Below are positions 19,051 through 27,709 of a stretch of 64,000 nt of DNA, in pieces (the stretch's first letter is position 1; each line of letters starts with the position of its first letter). The notes under the pieces are model-generated. The model made no database searches and was not told the DNA's origin. It saw only the letters and a program-made list of their open reading frames with translations. The position numbers were made by a program, and so were the translations under genes. Origin of the DNA: Shinella sumterensis (GTDB lineage: Bacteria > Pseudomonadota > Alphaproteobacteria > Rhizobiales > Rhizobiaceae); NCBI RefSeq assembly GCF_004514425.2, contig NZ_MYFN02000003.1, forward strand, positions 124,001-188,000, in the 5' to 3' direction.

Positions 19051-19152
19051 CGTTGGCATCCCCCAACTCTCGAATGTCCCGCATAAGCCGTTCCCACGCG
19101 GAATCGGCCTTTGCGCTCGAATGAGCCTTCGCAGATGCGCACGCCAGCATCC

Positions 19153-19166
19153 TTGACATGGATCAA
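19153..19166. promoter_or_regulatory. Anaerobox between fixN and the hemerythrin gene
   Basis: TTGACATGGATCAA matches TTGA-N6-TCAA. It lies 102 bp from the fixN start and 90 bp from the hemerythrin start, so a single FnrN/FixK site could drive both divergent units. Confidence 0.85.
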
Positions 19167-19256
19167 GGCGCAGATCGGAAGCCGGGGTCATCAAGGGGAC
19201 AGGTTGACGCAGCCCGCCATGCGACGCGCAGCATCCAGAAAACGAGGACATATGAG

Positions 19257-19736
19257 ATGACGGACCACACTGGTATTGCCCGGCTGCTTTCGGACCGCCC
19301 GATGGATGCCGTTTCGCTCGACTGGTTGAAGAAGGCCCATGATGCGCAGCTCGCGCTGTGCGAAGCGCTGGAAGACATCGCCGACAGCCTGCCGGCCAAC
19401 ATCAACCGGCAAAAATGCATGTACGCCGCCAAATTATTGATTCCGCTGGTCAACGGCGTGCATCGTTACGAGGAGGAAACGCTGTTTCCCCTGCTGGAGA
19501 AACAGCGCGCACATGACGGCGAACTGACGGAAGCCATCGCGCGACTGAAGTTCGAGCATGTCGAAGACGAGTGTTTCGCCGAGGAGCTGACCGACACGCT
19601 GACGCGGCTCGGCAGCGGTGACGCCGGGGTCAACGCGGAAGCGGCGGGCTACATGCTCCGCGGCTTCTTCGAATCGATCCGGCGCCATATCGCCTTCGAG
19701 CAGCAGTTCATGCTGCGCGGGCCGCTCGTTTCATGA
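19257..19736 (+). CDS. Hemerythrin-domain (HHE) protein
   Basis: 159 aa from the ATG at 19257 with AACGAGGACAT as ribosome site. Four-helix-bundle iron ligands are suggested by KKAHD (H28), [10 protein letters not shown] (H69, E73), FEHVEDE (H101) and RRHIAFEQQ (H144, E148). Such proteins bind O2 or NO, or protect or repair iron centres. Being divergent from fixN with a shared anaerobox, it is probably induced with the high-affinity oxidase. Oxygen storage, NO defence or sensing remain open. Confidence 0.85.
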   Translation: MTDHTGIARLLSDRPMDAVSLDWLKKAHDAQLALCEALEDIADSLPANINRQKCMYAAKLLIPLVNGVHRYEEETLFPLLEKQRAHDGELTEAIARLKFEHVEDECFAEELTDTLTRLGSGDAGVNAEAAGYMLRGFFESIRRHIAFEQQFMLRGPLVS

Positions 19737-19742
19737 GGGGGC

Positions 19743-20456
19743 TCACGCCGCCATCGGGTCGCGCGACAACTCCTGGCAATCCTGGAGAACGAGGATGGCG
19801 CCGATCACGTCGCCGGCCGCCGACAGGCAGGGCGTCATGCGGCAACGGGTGACGGCGCTGCCGCGCCCGCTGGATATGTAATCGTATTCCACCAGCTCGC
19901 CGGCAAAACATCGGTCGAGATGCCGCTTCACGCGTGCCTCGAAGCGCTGAAGGCCGATGAATTCCACGATATGCCGACCGACGAGATCGATGGGCTTCTG
20001 GCTGAAGCGGCTGGCATTGAGCGCGTTCGAATAGATGTAGCGGTAATCCGTAGTAACGACAGCAACGCGATCGGGCAGGCTGTCGAGGATCGCTTCGTTC
20101 AGAAGGCCGTCCTCCGTGACACGCGACACGCCGCTCGGGCGTATGGCATCGATCGCCGGAACGGAGAAGGGACCTGCCGCCTCCTGCGTGCCAAAATACC
20201 TGTCGAGCAAAATCTTGAGGCTTTGCGCCTGCCGAAGCACGCAGGCCCTGTCGTCGGCATCCTCCCGCAGAAGATCCAGCGCGAACTGGAACTGGCAGCG
20301 AAGGTCGCCGACATTCTGCGCCTCCTGCTGGAGCACGGCGGCGAGCGCCGGCTCTATTTCCCTGTCCAGCATGGAGATGAGCTTCTCATCCCCCGTTCTT
20401 ACAGCATACTGTAGTTGCGAATACTTAAACCAGAATAACTCTATAAGAGCTTTCAA
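19743..20456 (-). CDS. PAS-domain protein of unknown output
   Basis: 237 aa. The N-terminal half is helical, without a recognisable domain. The C-terminal half (about 115-225) is a PAS domain (ILDSLPDRVAVVTTDYRYIYSNALNASRFSQ, then GRHIVEFIG and VIGAILVLQDC). There is no kinase, GGDEF, EAL or DNA-binding domain, so it is either a stand-alone sensor or part of a multi-protein complex. It is convergent with the hemerythrin gene, 6 bp apart, with no room for a terminator. Nearby low-oxygen genes make an oxygen or redox cue plausible but unproven. Confidence 0.75.
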   Translation of the reverse strand: MKALIELFWFKYSQLQYAVRTGDEKLISMLDREIEPALAAVLQQEAQNVGDLRCQFQFALDLLREDADDRACVLRQAQSLKILLDRYFGTQEAAGPFSVPAIDAIRPSGVSRVTEDGLLNEAILDSLPDRVAVVTTDYRYIYSNALNASRFSQKPIDLVGRHIVEFIGLQRFEARVKRHLDRCFAGELVEYDYISSGRGSAVTRCRMTPCLSAAGDVIGAILVLQDCQELSRDPMAA

Positions 20457-20684
20457 TGCATGCTCCCCAAAATTGCTGACAACTACAGCAATCAGCCATC
20501 CATATTATTCATATTATTGAGAACAGGATTCCTCTCCCCCCTGACACCTCCCTGAAACCGCCGTCCAAAGCGCTTACATTAGCAAAATGGTAACAGCGTC
20601 GGAAAAGATGTCAAACGACAAATTGAAAGAAAAAGGCTGAAGTACGTACGTAAAAGCAAAGTTCCAATAAAAAATGATAAGCCT

Positions 20685-21620
20685 TCAAGTAATAAGGCTG
20701 TGCTTGATATTCCAGCGATCATGATACCAGAGCCATTGGCCCGGATATTCGCGCACCCACTGCTCCACCTTGTCGTTCAGCATCTGCGCCGTGGCATCGA
20801 CGTCGACGGCGCCGTTCGGCTTGCGCGGAATGCTCATCGCCGGCTCGATCTCCAGGCGGTAACGATTACCGGGAAGCCGGATGGAGCGGGCCGGATAGAC
20901 CTCGCAGTCGAACTGGCGGACCAGCTTGGCGAGCAAAGGGTTGGTCTGCACCGGGCGACCGAAGAACCGCGTCGGCAGGCCCCGGGTGAACTTCTGGTCC
21001 ACGAGCACGCCCACCGGCTGGCCGGCTTCCAGCTTGCGCGCCAGCGTGAAGGACGAACCGGCGTGGGACGGCACCAGACCGCCCATGCGCGCGCGGCGGA
21101 ATTCAAACACCTTGTCGGCGACGTAGGGGTTGTTCGGCGGCCTGAACAGCACCGTCACGTCAAGCCCGAAGGCCGCGCCCGCGACCGGCAGCAGCTCGAA
21201 ATTGCCGGTATGGGCGGTGAAGACGATGAACGGGCGCGGATTGTCCCGAAGGTCGACGAAGATCGGAATGCCGGACACTTCGACACGGCCGGGCGTCGAG
21301 CGCGCCGGATCGAAATCGAACAGCTTGTCGAGGAAGACATATTCGGCGGCGAGGCGCCCCATATTGCCCCAGGCGTCGAGCGCGATCGCCTGGATATCCT
21401 CATCCGTTTTTTCCGGAAAGGCATTGCGCAGATTGGTCAGGGTCAGCCTGTGGCGCTTCGTCCTGGGACCGATCCAGCGCGCGACCCGGTCGGCGAAGTT
21501 GATCGCACCATCCGCCGGCAGCAGCTTCAGGAGGTTGAGCAGGCCGAAGGCGAATTGCGCCTCCAGCCATTGCTTCGTGTTCCTGAGCGCCAGAACAAGG
21601 CGGGTGATGATCATCTTCAC
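20685..21620 (-). CDS. lpxXL: Lipid A very-long-chain acyltransferase
   Basis: 311 aa from a GTG at 21618-21620 (an ATG six bases later is the alternative). It is an LpxL/HtrB-family acyltransferase: the catalytic HX4E motif is HTGNFE, followed by PPNNPYVADKVFEFRR and GVLVDQKFTRGLPTRFFGR. In rhizobia this gene, at the end of the acpXL cluster, transfers the 27-hydroxyoctacosanoate-type chain from AcpXL to lipid A. It is an inner-membrane protein with an N-terminal hydrophobic segment. It follows the dehydrogenase gene by 5 bp, so it is co-translated with it. Confidence 0.93.
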   Translation of the reverse strand: MKMIITRLVLALRNTKQWLEAQFAFGLLNLLKLLPADGAINFADRVARWIGPRTKRHRLTLTNLRNAFPEKTDEDIQAIALDAWGNMGRLAAEYVFLDKLFDFDPARSTPGRVEVSGIPIFVDLRDNPRPFIVFTAHTGNFELLPVAGAAFGLDVTVLFRPPNNPYVADKVFEFRRARMGGLVPSHAGSSFTLARKLEAGQPVGVLVDQKFTRGLPTRFFGRPVQTNPLLAKLVRQFDCEVYPARSIRLPGNRYRLEIEPAMSIPRKPNGAVDVDATAQMLNDKVEQWVREYPGQWLWYHDRWNIKHSLIT

Positions 21621-21625
21621 GGCAA

Positions 21626-22654
21626 TCAGTCCAGCTTGAGGACGATCTTGCCGAAGATCTGGCGCGATTCCATGCGCTCCAGCGCCGTCGCGATGCCGTC
21701 GAAGGTGACTTCCGTGTCGATGACCGGATGCACGATGCCGCGGGCCATCTTCTGCATGGCGTCCGCCATGTTTTCCATGCGGCAGCCGAAGGAGCCGAGC
21801 AGCTTCAATTGCTGCTGGAAGAGCATCATCAGGTTCATGTCGGTCGAAACACCCGACGTGGAGCCGCAGGTGACGAGGCGGCCGCCGCGCTTCATGGAGA
21901 GCATCGAGCCGGCCCAGGTATCCTTGCCGACATGTTCGAAGACGACGTCGACGCCCTTTTTCTTCGTCAGCTTGCGCACCACGCCCTCGAAGCGATCCTC
22001 GCGGTAATTGATCACGTGATCGGCGCCAAGCGCCTTGGCCTTCTCGATCTTGTCGTTCGAGCCGACGGTGGTGATGACGGTGCAACCGGTCTTCTTGGCG
22101 AGCTGGATCGCGGCCGTGCCGATGCCCGAGCCGCCGGCGTGAACGAGGATCGTCTCGCCGGGCTGAAGCTTGGCATTGTCGAACAGCATGTGCTCGACCG
22201 TGCCGAAGGTGACGGGCGCAAGCGCTGCCGCAACCGCATCGATGCCGGGCGGTGCCGGCACGAGCAGGCGGGCGGGAAGGTTGACCTTTTCCTGCGCGAA
22301 GCCGTCGAGATGGAAGCCATGCACGCCGCCGACATGTTCGCAGAGATTGTCGCGCTTCTCGCGGCAGGGCTTGCAGAGGCCGCAGGTGCGCGCGCCGTAG
22401 ATGGAGACGAGCTGGCCGGGCAGCACGTTGGAGACGCCCGGACCGAGCGTTTCGACGACGCCGGCGGCTTCCGCGCCGATGACAAGCGGCATCTTGCGCT
22501 TGGCGAAGGCCATGCCGCGCCAGCCCCAGACATCGATATGGTTGAGGGCGACGGCCTTGACGCGCAAGGTCACCTCGCCCGGGCCGGGCGCTTCCGGTTC
22601 CGGGATGTCGGTGATTTCGAGCTTGCGGTCGTCGAGAAGCTGCAGGGCACGCAT
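21626..22654 (-). CDS. Zinc-type alcohol dehydrogenase-like (MDR) protein of the VLCFA cluster
   Basis: 342 aa; the ATG at 22652-22654 has AGGAAATTGACT upstream. It has a GroES-like N-terminal domain with GAEAAGVVE, a structural-zinc cysteine cluster (CGLCKPCREKRDNLC) and an NAD(P)-binding motif HAGGSGIGTAAIQLAKKTG. The gene is conserved in the acpXL cluster, where it is taken to act as a reductase during elongation of the very long chain; the exact step is not established from sequence. It lies between fabF1 and lpxXL on the same strand. Confidence 0.9.
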   Translation of the reverse strand: MRALQLLDDRKLEITDIPEPEAPGPGEVTLRVKAVALNHIDVWGWRGMAFAKRKMPLVIGAEAAGVVETLGPGVSNVLPGQLVSIYGARTCGLCKPCREKRDNLCEHVGGVHGFHLDGFAQEKVNLPARLLVPAPPGIDAVAAALAPVTFGTVEHMLFDNAKLQPGETILVHAGGSGIGTAAIQLAKKTGCTVITTVGSNDKIEKAKALGADHVINYREDRFEGVVRKLTKKKGVDVVFEHVGKDTWAGSMLSMKRGGRLVTCGSTSGVSTDMNLMMLFQQQLKLLGSFGCRMENMADAMQKMARGIVHPVIDTEVTFDGIATALERMESRQIFGKIVLKLD

Positions 22655-22667
22655 AGTCAATTTCCTA

Positions 22668-23954
22668 TCAGGCCGGCTCGGCCGTCATCACGAGGCTGGC
22701 GTTCTGGCCGCCGAAGCCGAAGGAGTTGGAGAGAACCGCCGTGACCTGCGCATCGCGCTTCACGTTCGGCACGACGTCCAGCTGGATGGTCGGGTCGGGA
22801 TTCGTGTAGTTGATGGTGGGCGGAAGCGTCCCGGTCAGCATGGTCTGGATCGAGAAGACGGCCTCGACCGCACCGGCCGCCGTCAGCGTGTGGCCGATCA
22901 TCGACTTGTTGGACGAAACCGCAATGCCCGCCAGCCGGTCGCCGAAGACGGTCGACATGGAAAGATACTCCATCTTGTCGTTTTCGGGCGTCGACGTGCC
23001 ATGGGCGTTGATATAGCCGATGCCGCTTTCATCGATGCCGGCATCTTCCAGCGCCGCGCGGATGGTCGCGATGGCGGGGCCGCCGTCGGGCGACGAGCGC
23101 GTGCGGTGGAAATGATCGGCCTTCTCGCCGCAACCCTTGAGGATGCCGAGCACCTTGGCGCCGCGGGCAATGGCCGATTCCAGCGATTCCAGCACGAGCG
23201 TCGCCGCGCCTTCTGCGATGACGAAACCGTCGCGGTCCTTGCTGAACGGCTTGGAAGCCTTGGTCGGCGGGTCGTTCTGCGTCGACAGCGCGGACAGAAG
23301 CGCAAAGCGGATGAGCGCCTCGGCGGTCACCGAGCCATCGGTGCCGACGGTCAGCGCGCGCTCCGTGCGGCCCTGGCGGATCGCCTCGACGCCGAGCTGG
23401 ATCGCGGTCGCACCCGACGCGCAGGCGGTCGAGAGCGTCACCGGCAGGCCGCGCGTGCCGTAGCGGTCGGACAGGCGTTCGGAGATCGAACCGAAGGACC
23501 ATGCCTCGTGCAGCGCCGGGCTCGGCTGTTCGCGCAGCACGGACAGGAAGCGGTCATAGGCGTCGCCCGGGCGCTGCGAGGCCGGCGCCCGGTCGGCGAG
23601 CGCGAAGCGGTCGCGCCAGTCGGGCTCGATGGGCGGTGCTGCCAGAAAGAGCGGACCACCGAAATCGCCGGAAATGCCGGCCTGCGCCAGCGCCTCGTCG
23701 GTCGTCTCCCGGGCATAGGCATAGGAGCGCTCGACCGGGTTTTCGACCGGCACTTCGATGAAATCGACCGTGCCGGAAATGCGGGTGTTGAGCCCGTCCA
23801 CCGGGAAACGCGTGATGGCGTGGATACCGGAGACGCCGCCGGTCAGCGCGGCCCAGTTGTCCTTGAGGCCCTGCCCGAGCGAGGTGACGACACCCATGCC
23901 GGTCACGGCGACGATGGGGCGACCGAGATGATCCCTGTAAGCGGCTTTGGTCAT
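22668..23954 (-). CDS. fabF1: Beta-ketoacyl-ACP synthase, catalytic (FabF-like)
   Basis: 428 aa ketosynthase with a complete catalytic triad: Cys178 in STACASGATAIQ, His318 in NAHGTSTPEND and His355 in NKSMIGHTLTAAG. It elongates acyl chains on the dedicated carrier AcpXL to reach C26-C30 lengths for lipid A. It is 10 bp downstream of the degenerate ketosynthase gene, and the two probably form a heterodimer (inference from the residue loss in the partner). Confidence 0.93.
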   Translation of the reverse strand: MTKAAYRDHLGRPIVAVTGMGVVTSLGQGLKDNWAALTGGVSGIHAITRFPVDGLNTRISGTVDFIEVPVENPVERSYAYARETTDEALAQAGISGDFGGPLFLAAPPIEPDWRDRFALADRAPASQRPGDAYDRFLSVLREQPSPALHEAWSFGSISERLSDRYGTRGLPVTLSTACASGATAIQLGVEAIRQGRTERALTVGTDGSVTAEALIRFALLSALSTQNDPPTKASKPFSKDRDGFVIAEGAATLVLESLESAIARGAKVLGILKGCGEKADHFHRTRSSPDGGPAIATIRAALEDAGIDESGIGYINAHGTSTPENDKMEYLSMSTVFGDRLAGIAVSSNKSMIGHTLTAAGAVEAVFSIQTMLTGTLPPTINYTNPDPTIQLDVVPNVKRDAQVTAVLSNSFGFGGQNASLVMTAEPA

Positions 23955-23964
23955 GGCCCTACCC

Positions 23965-25164
23965 TCACTTCTCTGCGGAAAGGATTGCGACGCCCTCGCC
24001 GCGCGAATGACCGACCGTGGTGACGACGGCGGTTGCGGCGGGTGCGCTCATGGCGGTCTCGGCGGCCGTGTCGAAGGGCGCGACCGTGATGCCCGCACCG
24101 AGCGTCAGCGCGGCGAGCGCCAAGCCCAGCGGGAACTGCGCCTCGAGCGACTGCCCGATGACGCCGCTATAGCCGCGCACGGCGCTGCCTTCGAAACGGG
24201 TGCCGAGCCAGGCCTTCTCACGGGCCGTAACGTCATGCGCACCGGAGGCGCCGGAGAAGACGATAGTCTCCGCACCGGCCTTTGCCCCGTCGGCCAGTTG
24301 CTCAAGGCGCGCTTCCAGGCGGCCCGCGTCGCGCGAGCCGCGGTCGCCGCCGATGGCGTCGATGGTCGCATAGATGCGCGCCCCGCGCGCCTGGGCATGC
24401 GCGCGCGATTCCAGAATGAGGAAGGCTGCGGCCGAGCCGGTGATGATGCCGCCGCCGGCCGTCTCGTCACGCGACCACAGGGGCGTCCAGCCGCCCGTGG
24501 CATGCGCGCCGAGCGCCTCGTAAAGCAGGATGACGTCCTGCCGCTCGGCCACCAGCGCACTGCCGACCAGCGTGTGCGTCGACTGGCCGGACCGGATGCG
24601 GTGGAAGGCCGTCTCGACGGCGCTGATGCCGGCCGCTTCCTCGCCCATGAAGGTGCGCGAGGAGCCCGTAACCTTGTGCACGATGGAAATGTTGCCGGCG
24701 AGCAGGTTGGAAAGCTGCGCCAGGAAAAGCGTCGGCCGCAGCTCGGTCGTCAGCTTCTCGTTGAGCAGGTGTTCGCGGTCGTTGCGCTTCAGGCCCTCGT
24801 CGACGATGAGCGAATCGACCGTGATGTCGCGCTCCCCGCCGCCGGCCGCCACGATCATGTCCATGGTGCCGCAGGCGTCCGCATCGTCCTTGAAACCGGC
24901 ATCGTCAAGCGCGAGGCCGGCGGCGAAGACGCCGAGGCGCTGCCAGTTTTCCATCTGGCGCTGGTCGCCACGCTTGGGAATCTGCTGGTTCCAGTCGATT
25001 TCCGGCATGGGATGCACGGGATAGGGCGAAAAACGCTCCGTCTCGATCTTCAGCCCGGGCGCTGCGGCCGCGCCGAGGATCTGCACATGCGCCTCGGCGC
25101 CGACACCGTGACAGGTGACGATACCCACGCCGGTGATGACAACATCGTTGTTCGCCTTGGCCAT
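23965..25164 (-). CDS. fabF2: Degenerate beta-ketoacyl-ACP synthase (chain-length-factor-like)
   Basis: 399 aa from the ATG at 25162-25164 with GAAGGGAAGTG upstream. It has a thiolase fold: DVVITGVGIVTCHG at the N-terminus and SAVRGYSGVIGQSLEAQFPLGLA near the C-terminus. The region where the active-site Cys should be reads KVTGSSRTFMGEEAAG with no Cys, and the GHT histidine region reads IGQSLEAQ. It is therefore probably non-catalytic and partners FabF1, like the chain-length factor of type II polyketide synthases. Translational overlap with fabZ (2 bp apart) supports a shared operon. Confidence 0.85.
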   Translation of the reverse strand: MAKANNDVVITGVGIVTCHGVGAEAHVQILGAAAAPGLKIETERFSPYPVHPMPEIDWNQQIPKRGDQRQMENWQRLGVFAAGLALDDAGFKDDADACGTMDMIVAAGGGERDITVDSLIVDEGLKRNDREHLLNEKLTTELRPTLFLAQLSNLLAGNISIVHKVTGSSRTFMGEEAAGISAVETAFHRIRSGQSTHTLVGSALVAERQDVILLYEALGAHATGGWTPLWSRDETAGGGIITGSAAAFLILESRAHAQARGARIYATIDAIGGDRGSRDAGRLEARLEQLADGAKAGAETIVFSGASGAHDVTAREKAWLGTRFEGSAVRGYSGVIGQSLEAQFPLGLALAALTLGAGITVAPFDTAAETAMSAPAATAVVTTVGHSRGEGVAILSAEK

Positions 25165-25166
25165 AC

Positions 25167-25649
25167 TCACTTCCCTTCAGCAGACGCGGCTAGCGCCTCC
25201 AACAAACCCACCTCTTCGGCGCGCTTGCGCACGATATCGGCAAGCGGCACCTCGGCAAACGGCATGGTGCGCAGCTTCAGCTGCGTGTCGCATACCTTCT
25301 TGCCGGCCGACGAAATCTTCGCCTTCGTCACGGCGTAGCCGGATCCCTCATGCTCCAGCACGACCTCGATGTCGAGCACCGCATCGGGCTCGACGAAGGT
25401 GCGCATCTTCGCGCCGTCCACGCTCATCAGAAAGGGCATGGCGGCGAAATCCGATGCGCCCAGCACGAGAAAGCCGGATGCCTGCGCCATGGTCTCGATG
25501 AGGAGCACGCCCGGAACGAGCGGCATGCCGGGGAAATGACCTTCAAAGACCGGGCTCTTGGACGGAACGACGGAGCGGGCCTTCAGGGTGCGGCGCGCGG
25601 CATCGACGGCTTCCACCCGGTCGATCATCTGGAAATATTCTAGCAGCAT
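25167..25649 (-). CDS. Beta-hydroxyacyl-ACP dehydratase, FabZ-like
   Basis: 160 aa hot-dog-fold dehydratase. The active-site helix is EGHFPGMPLVPGVLLIETMAQ, with the catalytic His and Glu conserved. It should dehydrate 3-hydroxyacyl intermediates carried by AcpXL. The gene is second in the acpXL cluster, after a hairpin separating it from acpXL. The ATG at 25647-25649 is used. Confidence 0.92.
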   Translation of the reverse strand: MLLEYFQMIDRVEAVDAARRTLKARSVVPSKSPVFEGHFPGMPLVPGVLLIETMAQASGFLVLGASDFAAMPFLMSVDGAKMRTFVEPDAVLDIEVVLEHEGSGYAVTKAKISSAGKKVCDTQLKLRTMPFAEVPLADIVRKRAEEVGLLEALAASAEGK

Positions 25650-25676
25650 CGGATTAGCCTTTGCCGAAAATCGAAA

Positions 25677-25698
25677 GGCCTGCCGAAGACGGCAGGCC
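25677..25698 (-). terminator. Hairpin between acpXL and fabZ
   Basis: GGCCTGCCG (25677-25685) pairs with CGGCAGGCC (25690-25698). On the minus strand it is followed by TTTCGATTTT. A partial terminator or processing site here would leave more acpXL transcript than downstream mRNA. Confidence 0.65.
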
Positions 25699-25762
25699 GA
25701 TAGCCCTCTGCGCCGGGTTCGTCCGGAACATCGCCGCCCGAAAGGCGGCCGGGCGCCGCGTA

Positions 25763-26041
25763 TCAGGCCTTGGCGGCCCGCAGTTCGTCGATCTTCGCGC
25801 AGAGGTTCTTCAGGACGAAGTATTCTTCCGTCGCAACCTTGCCTTCATTGACTTCCTGCGTCCACTGTTCCAGCGGGATCTTGATGCCGAATTCCTTGTC
25901 GATCGCAAAGACGATGTCGAGGAAATCGAGGCTGTCGATGCCGAGATCGTCGATCGTGTGGCTTTCCGGCGTGATCGTCTCGCGATCGATCTCGCTGGTT
26001 TCAGCAATGATGTCGGCAACCTTGTCGAATGTAGCAGTCAC
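25763..26041 (-). CDS. acpXL: Acyl carrier protein AcpXL for very-long-chain fatty acids
   Basis: 92 aa from the GTG at 26039-26041 ([17 protein letters not shown]), the usual start of AcpXL; an ATG six bases earlier is possible. The phosphopantetheine serine is in [16 protein letters not shown]. AcpXL carries the growing C26-C30 (omega-1)-hydroxy fatty acid until LpxXL transfers it to lipid A. It is first in the cluster. Confidence 0.97.
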   Translation of the reverse strand: MTATFDKVADIIAETSEIDRETITPESHTIDDLGIDSLDFLDIVFAIDKEFGIKIPLEQWTQEVNEGKVATEEYFVLKNLCAKIDELRAAKA

Positions 26042-26159
26042 GCCCATACCTCATGAATCTATAGTCGCGCGATCCTATATGGAAAACCGACGCGATTGCC
26101 AATGGGGTTGATGAGGGACCTGCATTCCCCGCAAGGCTGTGTTGCCGCGGCAACAGCCC

Positions 26160-27509
26160 TCACACGGCAATGGAGTGCCGGCCCCGGCCGCTGGCAAGAT
26201 GCGCATCGAAGGTGGCGGCCACCGTGCGGGCAAAAGGCCGGCCGGCCGGCGTCAGCACGAAGCGCTCGCTCTCAAGCGTCGCCAGCCCGTCCCGATCCGT
26301 CGCGACGAACCGCCCCGCCTCCCCGCGAATGACGGCGGAAAATGCCGGATGCCGCTTCGCGAGATCGGCCAGCGAAAAGCCGAAATCGCACATGACGCGT
26401 TCGATGACCCAGGCGCGGGCGCGATCCTCCTCGGTCAGAGCGTAGCCGCGCACCACCGCAAGGCCGCCCTCCTCAACGCGACGCAGATATTCGCCCGTCG
26501 CCGGCATGTTCTGGATATAGCCCTGCGGCAATTGCCCAATGGACGATGCGCCGAGCCCGATCAGGGCATCCGCCCGGTCGTCCGTATAACCCTGGAAATT
26601 GCGGCGCAACGTGCCCTCCCGCGCGGACACGGCGAGCCGGTCGGCCGGCAGCGCGAAATGGTCGATACCGATCGCCTCGTAACCGGCCGAAACCAGCATC
26701 TCCGCCGCCATCGACATCTGCTCGAAGCGCGCCACGATGCCGGGCAGCGCAGCCTCGGCGATCATCGACTGGTGCTTCTTCATCCAAGGCACATGCGCAT
26801 AGCCGAACAGCGCGATGCGATCAGGCGCAAGCGAGATGACGGCGCGCACGGTCTCGGCCATCGTCTCCAGCGTCTGGTAAGGCAGCCCGTACAGGACGTC
26901 GCAGTTGACGGAGCGCACGCCCCGCGCCCGTGCGGCCTCCACAACGCCCCGCGTCTGCTCGAAGGTCTGGATGCGGTTGATCGCCTTCTGGACCTTGGGG
27001 TCGAAATCCTGGATGCCAAGGCTGGCGCGCGTCATGCCGATGGCCGCGAGCGCATCGTGCCTGGCATCGTCGAGATCGTTGGGGTCCATCTCCACCGAGA
27101 TCTCGGACTCCGGGGAAAAAGCGAAATGATGCGCAAGACAGTCCTTCAGCGCCACGAGGTCATCGGGCCGCAGCATGGTGGGTGAGCCGCCGCCGAAATG
27201 CAGCGCCGTCACCGACGCCGCGCGCGAGACCCGCGCGCCGACGGACGCGATCTCCGCATGCAACCCCTTCAGATAGGCCTCCACCGGCTCGTAGCGCAGC
27301 GTGTGCTTGGTGTGGCAGGCACAGAACCAGCAGAGCCGGTCGCAATAGGGAATGTGGGCGTAGAGCGACAGCCAATTGGCAGAACCCAGCGCCGCGAGCC
27401 ACCCGGCATAGGCATCCGGCCCCACGCTCTCGTCGAAATGCGGCGCGGTCGGATAACTCGTGTAGCGGGGAACCGGCGCGGAAAGGCGTTCTACGAGTGC
27501 GTCCTGCAT
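26160..27509 (-). CDS. hemN: Oxygen-independent coproporphyrinogen III dehydrogenase
   Basis: 449 aa from the ATG at 27507-27509, with AAGGAGATGATC upstream. The radical-SAM cluster motif CxxxCxxC is in HIPYCDRLCWFCACHT at about residue 60, with GGGSPTML after it. PRYTSYPTAPHF near the start and NFQGYTDDRADALIGLGASSI are HemN signatures. It makes protoporphyrinogen IX without O2, supplying heme for the cbb3 oxidase in low oxygen. A perfect FNR box lies 50 bp upstream. Confidence 0.96.
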   Translation of the reverse strand: MQDALVERLSAPVPRYTSYPTAPHFDESVGPDAYAGWLAALGSANWLSLYAHIPYCDRLCWFCACHTKHTLRYEPVEAYLKGLHAEIASVGARVSRAASVTALHFGGGSPTMLRPDDLVALKDCLAHHFAFSPESEISVEMDPNDLDDARHDALAAIGMTRASLGIQDFDPKVQKAINRIQTFEQTRGVVEAARARGVRSVNCDVLYGLPYQTLETMAETVRAVISLAPDRIALFGYAHVPWMKKHQSMIAEAALPGIVARFEQMSMAAEMLVSAGYEAIGIDHFALPADRLAVSAREGTLRRNFQGYTDDRADALIGLGASSIGQLPQGYIQNMPATGEYLRRVEEGGLAVVRGYALTEEDRARAWVIERVMCDFGFSLADLAKRHPAFSAVIRGEAGRFVATDRDGLATLESERFVLTPAGRPFARTVAATFDAHLASGRGRHSIAV

Positions 27510-27559
27510 GATCATCTCCTTGCTGATCAGCCAAATAAACCCGAAACGCCGCGCGCCAT

Positions 27560-27573
27560 TTGATTTTGATCAA
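27560..27573. promoter_or_regulatory. Perfect anaerobox between hemN and fnrN
   Basis: TTGATTTTGATCAA has the ideal TTGAT-N4-ATCAA form. It lies 50 bp from the hemN start and about 137 bp from the fnrN start, positioned to activate hemN and probably fnrN. Confidence 0.9.
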
Positions 27574-27601
27574 GTGAAAAGCCGATTGGATGGGCTAGGA
27601 T

Positions 27602-27615
27602 TTGACAATAGTCAG
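27602..27615. promoter_or_regulatory. Second, weaker anaerobox proximal to fnrN
   Basis: TTGACAATAGTCAG matches the box except for its last base. Two boxes upstream of fnrN, the near one repressing at high FnrN levels, are described in Rhizobium leguminosarum, and this arrangement looks the same. Confidence 0.6.
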
Positions 27616-27709
27616 AAAGCGCTATTTTGCCGCTGCGCGACACTCTTTATGTTGGCGGCACCTTGCGATAGCACGGCAGCGTTGTGCCATCGGGCCAAAG
27701 GAAACCGAC

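Noticed and set aside
19051-19251. Upstream extension of fixN by about 67 residues
   Set aside because: It crosses the anaerobox and the divergent promoter; FixN proteins start at the KYTTE segment.
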